From contig OZ037906.1 of NCBI GenBank assembly GCA_964035575.1, forward strand, positions 62,001 to 126,000: a stretch of 64,000 bases of DNA. The letters are read 5' to 3'. Positions 32,808-42,666 of this stretch are shown here, one piece after another. The notes below the pieces were generated by a model that did no database searches, was not told where the DNA came from, and saw only the letters and a list, made by a program, of their open reading frames with translations. Both the position numbers and the translations under genes were made by a program. Position 1 is the first letter of the stretch, and the number at the start of each line of letters is the position of its first letter. The stretch comes from Rhynchopus sp. YZ270_cl-10 (taxonomy: Eukaryota; Euglenozoa; Diplonemea; Diplonemida; Diplonemidae).

Positions 32808-33028
32808 ACTGTACTGTACTGTACTGTACTGTACTGTACTGTACTGTACTGTACTGTACTGTACTGTACTGTACTGTACTGTACTGTACTGTACTGTACT
32901 GTACTGTACTGTACTGTACTGTACTGTACTGTACTGTACTGTACTGTACTGTACTGTACTGTACTGTACTGTACTGTACTGTACTGTACTGTACTGACTG
33001 TACTGTACTGTACTGTACTGCACTGCAC
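32808..33028 (+). repeat. 5-bp tandem array (GTACT)n
   Basis: About 40 copies with one shortened unit near 32994. The unit is a rotation of ACTGT. It directly precedes the 9-bp array, separated by GCACTGCACTCCCAATCCC. Confidence 0.97.
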
Positions 33029-33038
33029 TCCCAATCCC

Positions 33039-33904
33039 CTGTGTATACTGTGTATACTGTGTATACTGTGTATACTGTGTATACTGTGTATACTGTGTAT
33101 ACTGTGTATACTGTGTATACTGTGTATACTGTGTATACTGTGTATACTGTGTATACTGTGTACACTGTGTATACTGTGTATACTGTGTATACTGTGTATA
33201 CTGTGTATACTGTGTATACTGTGTATACTGTGTATACTGTGTATACTGTGTATACTGTGTATACTGTGTATACTGTGTATACTGTGTATACTGTGTATAC
33301 TGTGTATACTGTGTATACTGTGTATACTGTGTATACTGTGTATACTGTGTATACTGTGTATACTGTGTATACTGTGTATACTGTGTATACTGTGTATACT
33401 GTGTATACTGTGTATACTGTGTATACTGTGTATACTGTGTATACTGTGTATACTGTGTATACTGTGTATACTGTGTATACTGTGTATACTGTGTATACTG
33501 TGTATACTGTGTATACTGTGTATACTGTGTATACTGTGTATACTGTGTATACTGTGTATACTGTGTATACTGTGTATACTGTGTATACTGTGTATACTGT
33601 GTATACTGTGTATACTGTGTATACTGTGTATACTGTGTATACTGTGTATACTGTGTATACTGTGTATACTGTGTATACTGTGTATACTGTGTATACTGTG
33701 TATACTGTGTATACTGTGTATACTGTGTATACTGTGTATACTGTGTATACTGTGTATACTGTGTATACTGTGTATACTGTGTATACTGTGTATACTGTGT
33801 ATACTGTGTATACTGTGTATACTGTGTATACTGTGTATACTGTGTATACTGTGTATACTGTGTATACTGTGTATACTGTGTATACTGTGTATACTGTGTA
33901 TACT
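33039..33904 (+). repeat. 9-bp tandem array (CTGTGTATA)n
   Basis: About 96 copies with a single variant unit (T to C) near 33159-33167. Because the unit is a multiple of three, every frame is open and encodes tripeptide repeats; this is not a gene. Confidence 0.98.
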
Positions 33905-34316
33905 ACCTGTGTGTGACCATACCCCAGATGGTCTGAAGAGTGATATGAGCATATTCTCCAGGTACAATATATACCCGGAGAATCCATTGGAGCAAGAATT
34001 TTGCACTTTTGAGCATCACAGATTACATGTTGCCATTTTTGCGGTCATAATATTTTTTCAAATGGCAAAGGCAATTCCTTAAGGAATTACAGGGAAAATC
34101 ACCGTTTTGGATCTCTCTCTCTATGGGTGATTGGGTTTTAGTCACTCAACGAATCTGGTCGATTTTTTTTGCGTGTTCATAGGTTTTACCAGAAAAATCA
34201 ATTAAAGCAAGAATTTTACGGTTTTGAATAGTTGTTCTTTATTTAAAAAAATACCCAGTTTGGACAAAAATTTGGGATTGAGTGTAAATAAAAAAAGGGG
34301 GAAAAATAACTATTTA

Positions 34317-34478
34317 TTCACCTCCTTTTAGCGGGGTTTTATTTTGCGATAACTTCACGCATTTTTTTCCCAGGCGAGGGCTACTTAATTTGCCGAGCGA
34401 AGCGAGGCAAATTGAGTGCACGAGCCTGGGAAAAAAATAAGTGAAGTATCGCAAAATAATCCGCTAAAAGGAGGTGAA
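34317..34478. mobile_element. 162-bp TA-flanked hairpin MITE
   Basis: TTCACCTCCTTTTAGCGG at the left and CCGCTAAAAGGAGGTGAA at the right are exact inverted repeats and the pairing continues almost to the centre. TA dinucleotides flank both ends (34315-34316 and 34479-34480), the pattern of Tc1/mariner-type MITEs. No coding capacity. Confidence 0.75.
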
Positions 34479-34486
34479 TACGTAAT

Positions 34487-35586
34487 TTTATTTCACGGGA
34501 AATAAAGTATACGAAAGGATTTGGCACTTTTAGCGGGACTCATTTATTGTGCAATAACTAACGAGAATGTGTCCCTCCAGGTAGCTCTCATTACCCTCCC
34601 GCTAGCTTTTGCTCGCTGGGAACCTGCAAAAAACTGGTGAATTGGGCCCATACCCTGGTATGTGGGGTGGGATACGCATTTTTGGGGTGGCAGAACCATG
34701 TGTGTGCCACAGGGTGGTGCACGTGTGACCCCATGCAGTACCACGCAACCCACGTTTTTACACACACAACAACGGCATTTTGCGTGTAGCGCGTACAGTA
34801 TGTAGCCTAAAAAGCCCACACCACGTGTATGCATAGCGCGTAGCGCAGCGTGTGGTCGGGTTTGGAAAGCTGCCTCAACGGTACACAAAGCTACATCCCG
34901 ACCTCTCGCCACCTCAGTGTCCCCTCGGGTGCTAGCGGGAGGTCGGGAAATGGCTGTCGTGCAAGAGCGAGACACATTCAGAAGATCCCCGCCCATCACA
35001 GAATATCATGCCAGCCACCACCTTCCTCACAATGAAGTAAAGGGGGTGGTGTGTCCTTCGTCTTGATAGTGAGATCGTCACGGAGATACACTATGTAGAA
35101 AACGAAGTCGGCTTCCGTGGGCTTACCGTCAGGCTTGCCAATGAATTCCTTAAAAAGCGGTCCCATTCACGGACGTACGGTGTCGACAATGCTAGTCCTT
35201 CAGCAAAACCACTGTAGTGCTTGTCCATCTCCTGTCGGAGGACCGTTTGCGTCTTACATCCTTCGGCATGTTGCATGTGTCAGAAAAAAATGCGAAAAGG
35301 GCAAAAAAAATTCAAAATTTTCAATTTTTACGTGGGTGGTGGTGCAGGATGTACCAAAATTTAGCGTGAAGTTATCGCCAAATAAAATCCCTGTTTTAGC
35401 GTGAAAAAAACAAAAATAAAATCCCGCTCTGAAGGAATTGCAGTGAAAAAAAGTGAAAAACGCGTGAAATAAAGTTCAATGAGCGGGTTTTTAATTTGCG
35501 ATAAAAAAACTGCGTGAAATTATCATTAAAAAGAATCCCGCTAAAAGTGCCAAATCCTTCGTATACTTTATTTCCCAGTGGAATAA
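34487..35586. mobile_element. 1.1-kb element with terminal inverted repeats
   Basis: GGGAAATAAAGTATACGAA at 34497 and following, through TTTGGCACTTTTAGCGGG, is repeated inverted at 35534-35575 with a one-base indel. Protein-like but unassigned frames lie inside. Element family unknown; boundaries approximate. Confidence 0.55.
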
Positions 35587-36366
35587 AAAAAAAAAAAAGA
35601 GAGAGAGAGATTTCTCCCCACCACCCTGTAGACCCCCCCGGAGGGGGGGTCGTAGAGGGGTGTCCACTGTACTCAAAATCATCCGCAAACCCGCCTGCCG
35701 TGAGAGGAAGTTTCCCCAGCACTCCCGCTCGCTCCTCAATCCTGCAGTCTGCTGAAGGTGTACCGTACCCCCTGTTATAGAAGGTGTCACTGCTCGTGTC
35801 AACTCTACTTTCAACGGCAGAGAGTTGAAAATAATCAAAATAAGGATGAAGTCTCATATGACAGATGCCTCTCTTGTACATCTGTTTGATTAAACAACAC
35901 AAAGAGACCCTCAGTGAGGGGGGATTGATGAAATTCTCCATCGTTTTGCAAGTTCAGCTGTAATATCACTTGTGCTGGGGAAGGGATCACGCGCAAATCG
36001 CAAATTTTTTTTGACCATTCAGTACCAGGGATTCACCCCACGAACTAACTTCTCTCCGGCGGGAAAATTTTTTTTGACCTATTTTAAGCACTAGTAAAAA
36101 AACGAAAATTTCGGGGTTTTTGGCATTTCGCCACGATCAGGAAAAAACGATGGCGATAGCGAACGCCCTGGCGTGAAGAAACAAAAAAAATGGTGAAGTT
36201 TTAAGGTTAAACGTTCTTCCGAAAATGAACGCAGACATCCGTGGGGGTTATCGAAAAACCACGGACTGTTTGTTTTATTTTTATTTTTGTAGCTGCCAGC
36301 GACTGTGTTATTTTTAAATACATTTCCCCCCCACTGTAATATATTCAGGCTTTAAAGGCAACCCAA

Positions 36367-36924
36367 TTATGTCAAGCAGCAGCAGCAAATGCACGCTGCG
36401 AGCGCTCCAAGCCCTGCTGCCTGTCCGGTGCTCACTCCGTCCTTCTTTTTTGTCGTGACCGTCACATTGCGTGTCGAGCCGTCTGGGAGCACTTCGCAGT
36501 AGTTCGTTACCTTGTCTTTCTTGGTTTCACGCTCACTGACTATGTAGCCCTGGAAGCTACGTCCTTCTACGGTATACTGCTGGAGGGGTGGGTGCTGGGG
36601 TTGGTTGAACTGCTGTGGCGCTGGGTAGCCTTGCGAAGGGTAAGGCTGCGCCTGCTGTGAAGGGTACGGCTGGGCCTGCTGCGGCGGCGGCGGGTACGGG
36701 TTGTTCTGTGGCGGGTAACCCCCCTGCTGAGGAGGTGGGTATCCACCCTGCGCCGGCGGCGGGTACCCTGCCTGAGGTGGCGCCGCGTACGGGTCGTTCT
36801 GTGGTGGTGGAGCGCCCTGCTGTGGTGGGGGGTACCCCCCGCCACCTGCCGGGGGTGCTGACGCTGCGGGGTATGGGTTGTACACAGGGGCGTCACGGTC
36901 CTTGCCGGCGGGTTCTTTGGACAT
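36367..36924 (-). CDS. Proline-rich protein with Cys-rich C-terminal tail, paralogue 2
   Basis: A 185-residue intronless protein from the ATG at 36924. Residues 15-115 are dense PPPQ/GGYPPP/QPYPSQ repeats. The core HPPLQQYTVEGRSFQGYIVS, then NYCEVLPDGSTR and GVSTGQAAGLGALAACICCC, aligns closely with the gene at 29067-29639. The tail is LAACICCCCLT. The Pro/Tyr/Gly-rich half suggests a flexible adaptor, perhaps phase-separating, and the tail suggests lipid anchoring; both are inferences. The two genes are the only ones recognised between 29 and 39 kb and flank the repeat-rich region, so they may have arisen as a tandem pair separated by insertions. Confidence 0.75.
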   Translation of the reverse strand: MSKEPAGKDRDAPVYNPYPAASAPPAGGGGYPPPQQGAPPPQNDPYAAPPQAGYPPPAQGGYPPPQQGGYPPQNNPYPPPPQQAQPYPSQQAQPYPSQGYPAPQQFNQPQHPPLQQYTVEGRSFQGYIVSERETKKDKVTNYCEVLPDGSTRNVTVTTKKKDGVSTGQAAGLGALAACICCCCLT

Positions 36925-37169
36925 AGTGAGGGTGGTGTGGTGCTTGTGGGTGCTGTAGGGTGTAATGGTAGGTAAATATTTGCTTTTAAAAACGCAATTC
37001 CACTGCAGTGAATCTAAGTCTCTGTGATTAGTCACCTTGTAAAAAATTAGATTCATCTATTTTCAGTTCACAGAATTGAAAGTATTTGAGAGGGTCAACA
37101 AAAAAAATGAAGCAAACAAAAAATAGTTGAGAGTGGAGGCCTCTGTCGACGCAATAGAGAGAAAAGAAG

Positions 37170-37281
37170 TTGACTTGAAATACAAAAGCCCTCAGACAGT
37201 GTACCTTGGTATGACCGGCTGTACCGGGGGGTGGACACCCAACCATGCAGTCCTACAATCCATTTCGTGGTTTTACATCTC
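37170..37281 (+). repeat. 110-bp dispersed repeat, full copy
   Basis: Includes ACCGGCTGTACCGGGGGG, TGGACACCCAACCATGCAGT and ATTTCGTGGTTTTACATC. It lies upstream of the minus-strand gene at 36367-36924, as the 29715 copy does for the paralogue. Confidence 0.85.
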
Positions 37282-37291
37282 AAAAAAAAAG

Positions 37292-37330
37292 AGTTGAAAG
37301 TGCAAACCTCTCACCATTCATCGGCGGCGG
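37292..37330 (+). repeat. Dispersed repeat GTGCAAACGCCT family
   Basis: AAAGTGCAAACCTCTCACCA then TCGGCGGCGG; follows the 110-bp repeat after about 10 bp. Confidence 0.5.
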
Positions 37331-37531
37331 TAATAGAGAGGAAAATGAACGGTGTCCTTTTTTTTTCTTTTTGGGAACGTTGAGTATTTAAGCGGGATGG
37401 GCTATGTGGGGGAAAGGGAAGGAGGGTGAGGCTTGGCTCTCTGTTCCCTACTGCTCTCTTATAAGAAATGTGTTTGCCGGGCACTGTGTTTTGTGTGTCT
37501 TATTTTTTTTGTTGTTGGGGGGGGGGGGGGG

Positions 37532-38723
37532 TAGGGGGTACGACTCCAGCCATTTTTTGCGCACGGAAAATTCATTTGGCATTATCTGGTCATCTCCAAG
37601 GCAACTGCGGGTGAAAAACACCCTCAGAGTGGGTCACAGGGGGCCTGTGGGTCGAAAAACGACCCAGAAGCCACCCCAGAATACAAAAAAATGGAAAAAA
37701 ATAGTGAAAAAACGGCTTTTTTCACGTTTTGGCCACTTTGGGCAAAATAGCGATTTTTCGAGAAAAAAATCAAAAACCGGGATATTTTTTGACATCACAA
37801 AGCCTCCTTTGGCACAAATATACCCCAAAAGTGGCCTGTGAGTCCATTCCAACCTGTTTTGGACATATTTGACACTTTTGGAAGTGTTTTTTTGGTGTTT
37901 TTAGGTCAAAAAAATGCCCAAGACGTCCCCAAGACATCCCCAAGACACTTTGCACACCCCCTGTTACGGTCATATTTTTTTCGTTTTTTTGCCTGAAACC
38001 CCCAAAATACCCCTCCCGGACCCCACATAGTCCCGAATATCCATCACACACCCACTCAGAGTGAGTAGAAGCACCCCAAAAAAAATATTTTTTAAAGCCC
38101 TAAAATTGTGCTTCAGTTTCGGCAGCATCCATGTTGAAGTTGAAGGGCTTTAAAAAATATTTTTTTTGGGGTGCTTCTACTCACTCTGAGTGGGTGTGTG
38201 ATGGATATTCGGGACTATGTGGGGTCCGGGAGGGGTATTTTGGGGGTTTCAGGCAAAAAAACGAAAAAAATATGACCGTAACAGGGGGTGTGCAAAGTGT
38301 CTTGGGGATGTCTTGGGGACGTCTTGGGCATTTTTTTGACCTAAAAACACCAAAAAAACACTTCCAAAAGTGTCAAATATGTCCAAAACAGGTTGGAATG
38401 GACTCACAGGCCACTTTTGGGGTATATTTGTGCCAAAGGAGGCTTTGTGATGTCAAAAAATATCCCGGTTTTTGATTTTTTTCTCGAAAAATCGCTATTT
38501 TGCCCAAAGTGGCCAAAACGTGAAAAAAGCCGTTTTTTCACTATTTTTTTCCATTTTTTTGTATTCTGGGGTGGCTTCTGGGTCGTTTTTCGACCCACAG
38601 GCCCCCTGTGACCCACTCTGAGGGTGTTTTTCACCCGCAGTTGCCTTGGAGATGGCCAGATAATGCCAAATGAATTTTCCGTGCGTTTGGTCCCAGCCAA
38701 AATGGCTGGAGTCGTATCCCCTA
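37532..38723. mobile_element. 1.19-kb fold-back element (near-perfect palindrome)
   Basis: The left arm (37532-38101) and right arm (38144-38723) are almost exact reverse complements around a 42-bp spacer. The two arms even translate to the same 93-residue frame on opposite strands. Ends read TAGGGGGTACGACTCC and GGAGTCGTATCCCCTA, each abutting a G-run. The only clear difference is about 10 bp extra near the outer end of the right arm. No transposase is visible. Confidence 0.9.
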
Positions 38724-39347
38724 GGGGGGGGGGGGGGGGGTGAGAAGGGGGGGAGAACAAAACGAAATCGTCATACTTTGTTCTTACGAAAGCAACACAC
38801 ACAAAAACACAGCAGAAGGCCTCGAGGCAAAGAGAAACAGCTGCTAAGGTTAGGGAGGGACAACAGAGAGAAAGAAGAAGAAAAAAAAGACAGGGCAACT
38901 TGAACGCCCTCTTTAAAAAAAACCAGACCCCATCCTAATTTGTCCACATGCGTTTTCTTTTTGTAATATTACCAAAAAAAAGGGGGCGAAAAAAAAAAGG
39001 ATGATTTTTTTTGAGGGCAAACAATAATCAACCCACCCTATATGCCCCTTTCCACAGTTCCCCCACCTAGACCCAGATTCCCCTCCCCTTGCCCCACACC
39101 CCCCCACCACCAACCACCATCACCACGTCTCCACCAGGTGAAAATTGCAGTGGCACATCCTATCCGTGCAGACCTAAGAATGCTTCCATAGGGAGGCTTC
39201 CCTTTTGGTAAATCTGTTCCAAAGAAAATCCCCCTTTTCGGTGTAGCGCAGCGCAGTGTAGCCACCATTCAGACAACTCTTCACTACATTTGGCCTGCCC
39301 TCAGTACCGTGCTGTAATGTGGGTGGTGAGTTTTGTAGGGATGTTGT

Positions 39348-41671
39348 TTAATGGAGCATACCTTTGCCCTTCCCTCCTTTGCCACCTTTGCGTCCGCCGC
39401 CACTGCCAGAGCCTTTGTAGCCTGAAGGCGCGTCGATAGAATTCCCCTTTGGCGCCCCACAGCTAAAGCAGTGCGTTTTGTTTGCAAAGACTCTAGAATC
39501 GCATTTGTTGCAGAGCCAGTCAGAGGGCTGTTGGGGGGGAAGGGTAGAGTTGGTTGGAGAGGGTGTGTGGGTGTGGGTGTGGGGGGTTGTTAGCTGCACG
39601 GTAGGTGGGAGCCTCTGAGATGGAGTAAAAGCTGGAGTCAAATAGCGCGTGTGGCCACACCCCACCGTGATGCGTGGAGGGTTAGGATGTTGACGGCAAA
39701 ACGTCATCCGTGACGTGGCCCAGCTCCGGAGCCAAGCCGGTGTGCCCCTCCCTCCTACAGCGACAGCTGAAGATGTCGCAATTACGCAGGCACATGAGAG
39801 AGTGCACGCTTTTCTCTCGGGGATGCGCAGCGGGGACCCCCCCGCCAACGACGACCGCATGCCCGACCTCCACCACCTGCTCACATGGGCATATGGGTGC
39901 TGGATGGCCAAGAAGCACGACCTCGCGACGAGGCATGCTTACCTTGCGCTGGCACTCGAGGAGGGGGGTGTTACGTATTGGAGAGAAAAGATTGGGGGCA
40001 AAAGGAGCTCTTCCCACTAGGTTGTGGGGAAAGGGGTTACTGACTCGCTCAACGAGTCACAGAGAGAGTGGCTTTAGTTTCTGTGCTTCATTGTTGTTTT
40101 TTGGCTCGCATGCGAGCTTTGGGACGGATGGTTGTTTTGCTGCTCGGTGTGACGTACTGGAGAGAAAAGATTGGGGGAAACGCTTGTGGGCAAAAGGAGC
40201 TCTTCCCACTAGGCTGTGGGGAAAGGGGTTGCTGACTCGCTCAACGAGTCACAGAGAGTGGCTTTTGGTTTCTGTGCTTCATTGCTTTTTTTAGCTTACA
40301 AGACGCTTAGAATTAACACCCGGACTACAAGCGTACAGCGCACGAACAGAACAATGTTGCTGTGGGTGGGCTGTACGGTGGGCGACGTGGAGACTTGGAA
40401 GCCTGTGGACGCCTCGGAGGACAATAAGTAGAAACGAACTGTCCTTGACAGGAGTGACTTTGGACGTTTTTACTTCAGGGCTTCTGCTTTTTTTCTTCAG
40501 CACCCACCAAAGGAATAATGAATGCATCTATACAAGCTTACTACTGGGTTTGGAAAAAAAAAAAATGCCGTTTAGTATTTGTACATACCTTTTTGCCTGA
40601 CTTATCTGCCCCGCATTTGAAGCAACTGGATTTGGACCCATACACCGTTGCATTGCAGCATTTGCAGGTCCAATCCGGGGAGCGTCCCCCACCACCCCCT
40701 TTGACACCTTTGAGCTGCATGTTGGCACGCTCGATATCGTTCTTCATGCTGTCTTCTGCGTTGTAGGTGTTGATGCGGCCGTCACGGTCGGGCACTTCTG
40801 AGAGCTTGTAGAGCTTATGCGCGCCCATCATGATATCACGTCTGTCGACGGAGCTGACACATGCTTGTGTAGCGGTGTACAGGGAGAGGTGTGTCATGCT
40901 GTACACACTCTCTGCACGCACCGCAGGCTTGTTGGACAGCACCGACCTGATCGCCTCTGACCTATTGTTCAAAGACGCCAGGTCCACCCCAGGCTTGTCT
41001 GACCACAGAAACGCCTGCACGGTCATTCGGAACCTCTTCAGCAGCAGCTCTCTCCGCTTTGTGTACTGCTCGTTGAAGAGCGCGCACACCCGCTCCAGCT
41101 GTTCGTGTTTGTCGCCAAGCTCCTCCCTACGCATGACAGGGAGAAGCAGGCTAGGGTCGACCTGCGACATGATGTCGTTCATGGAGAGGTGCAGACGTTG
41201 TAGCGTGGCGGTGGCAATGCGTGAGGTGCGGTAGTTCAGCACGTTGCAGATGTTCTTCATGGCAGACTTCATGTTGTTCTCGCGCGCATCTGGGGCAAAC
41301 ACCATGCTGTCCTCTCCACTCTTCTCGAGCAGGTTGCTTTCCAACAGACGGTTCGCCATAACTTCGGCAATTAAATAGTCAAGAAGATAGCGTCGGTCGT
41401 CGATGCTCCCGTTCAGATCCATTTTCAGATAGTGTTCCACCTTCATGGCACGCAGACCGAGCTTCACGGTGTTGTAAAACCGCATTTTGTGTGTCGTGTC
41501 AATGGTGATACCAATCAGTTCTTGGATCAGCTGTGTGACAACACGACGGTAGGTAGGGCTCTCTGCACCTTCTTCAACAGCTTCGTGCACTTGGTTTTCA
41601 TCCCACGACTGCACGCCCTTGAGGCGAAGGTCAGACAGATCGTCTGCCATTGCAATCCAACACTCCTCCAT
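39348..41671 (-). CDS. FAM98 family protein with two C-terminal RanBP2 zinc fingers
   Basis: Exons 40589..41671 and 39348..39527 give 420 residues. The intron 39528..40588 (1061 nt) starts GTATGT and ends CCCCCCCAACAG at phase 0. Residues 1-310 match FAM98: FNEQYTKRRELLLKRFRMTV then QAFLWSD, and later LSEVPDRDGR, align with the human NEYEVRRKLLIKRLDVTVQS and VPDRGGR stretches. Animal FAM98 proteins are in the RTCB tRNA-ligase complex and bind RNA. The C-terminus has two RanBP2-type fingers (DWTCKCC...CFKCG near 333-357 and DWLCNKC...CFSCG near 364-388), one on each side of the splice junction, then a Gly/Lys-rich RGG-like tail. Finding a second finger exactly after a good acceptor supports the intron. 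RNA binding is likely. Confidence 0.85.
39676..39985 (+). pseudogene. Coding-like fragment on the opposite strand, inside the FAM98 intron
   Basis: A plus-strand frame without an ATG reads about 100 residues with the GC-rich codon use of real exons (QNVIRDVAQLRSQAGVPLPP through TAEDVAITQAHERVHAFLSG to YLALALEEGG). It is antisense to the intron and the only coding-like plus-strand stretch in the window. It could be a gene relic or an exon of an unseen gene. No family recognised. Confidence 0.35.
39970..40300 (+). repeat. Direct repeat of about 130 bp, two copies
   Basis: GAGAGAAAAGATTGGGGG, AAAGGAGCTCTTCCCACTAG and GACTCGCTCAACGAGTCACA occur at 39980-40105 and again at 40152-40290 with a small insertion. 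Both lie inside the FAM98 intron. GACTCG...CGAGTC also forms a small hairpin. Confidence 0.85.
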
Positions 41672-42666
41672 TTTAAGTGTTTTTTTTGTGTAGTGTTCTT
41701 GGGTTGGTGTTGTGGGTTATGTTGTGGGTTGTGTTGTGGGTGGATATGAGTAATGTGACCGGGGGGTTTGTCGGGTTTATTGTTTCCTTGAAGGTTAGAA
41801 TTGACTCAGGAAATTTGAACAAAAAAAATATGGAAAGATGTGTGCTGCAAACCTGCAAACCTGCATACTTCACTGTACCTCCTAAGTCGCATATTCGAAC
41901 AAAGTGTTTTCAGTTCTGTCGAAAACCAACCCCGCGTTGAAGTGCAGTGAGGTGGAGACTTAAGGGGAAAGACCCGCAAACCCGCAAACCCGCAAATAAG
42001 TTTGCGGTAAGACGCACGATGACATACGAAGAAACGTGTATTGCATTTCCAGACGTATTGCATACTCAAAAAGAAGGGGGTGAAGTTGGTGTGCAAATGC
42101 CTCTGGAACGCAGGCACTGCCACTCCGCGGGAAAAGAAAAATAAGTTAAAAGTGCTAACGCCTCACCGTATCGACGGACGCAGAGCACTAAAAATGAGGT
42201 GAGAAACAACGAAAATTTTTTTGTTCAGACAAAACGTAGCTTGTTGCTGAGTGTCACCTTGGACGAGAAAACACACAACCTTCTATAGCATTGGGGACGG
42301 GACATAGGCAAGCAACATTTTAAGAACAGACAAGAACGGAACTTTGTATTGTAAAAAGAAAACTGTATCCCTCTCCCCTCTCCAGAACCAGCTGGGCCAA
42401 TACCGTAAACAAAGCAAACCCACACTGACTGGACAGTCTATGTTCTCCCCACCGTCTCTCCCGTGTAATGTTTATTTCTCCCAATTGTCACTGCACCATC
42501 TGCACCATCTGCTGGTATGCCTCGCTTCCGCTTTTTGCTCGGCAAACAACTATCTTTTAATGTGCTGATGACAATAATAGCACTCTAGTTTTGTTCACTT
42601 TTGTGCCTTATTGTAACTCGCGAGACTGTCAGACTTTTTGGCCCCAATAAACACCCCCCCCATATT
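41672..42666. other. Intergenic
   Basis: No gene seen. Contains short (ACCTGCAA)-like and (CCCGCAAA)n repeats near 41850 and 41970-41995, and a GTGCAAACGCCT-family repeat at 42144-42189. Confidence 0.6.
42144..42189 (+). repeat. Dispersed repeat GTGCAAACGCCT family
   Basis: AAAAGTGCTAACGCCTCACC then GACGGACGCAGAGCACT, as at 20711. Confidence 0.7.

Larger units (their letters stand above)
29640..36366. other. 6.7-kb repeat-rich gene desert
   Basis: Holds two 110-bp repeat copies, a possible small hairpin element, a 407-bp satellite, two tandem arrays of more than 200 and 860 bp, a TA-flanked hairpin element and an inverted-repeat element. Short frames at 32090-32740 and 34540-35940 have protein-like composition but match no family I know and may be relics. 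Confidence 0.65.
36925..39347. other. Intergenic with giant palindrome
   Basis: Apart from the 110-bp repeat (37170-37281), the GTGCAAAC repeat (37292-37330) and the palindrome 37532-38723, only homopolymer-rich DNA is visible. Confidence 0.65.

Noticed and set aside
32799-34082. 400-residue frames of VYT, HSI or CIL repeats on both strands
   Set aside because: They come from a 9-bp tandem array that leaves all frames open; no start context or family similarity.
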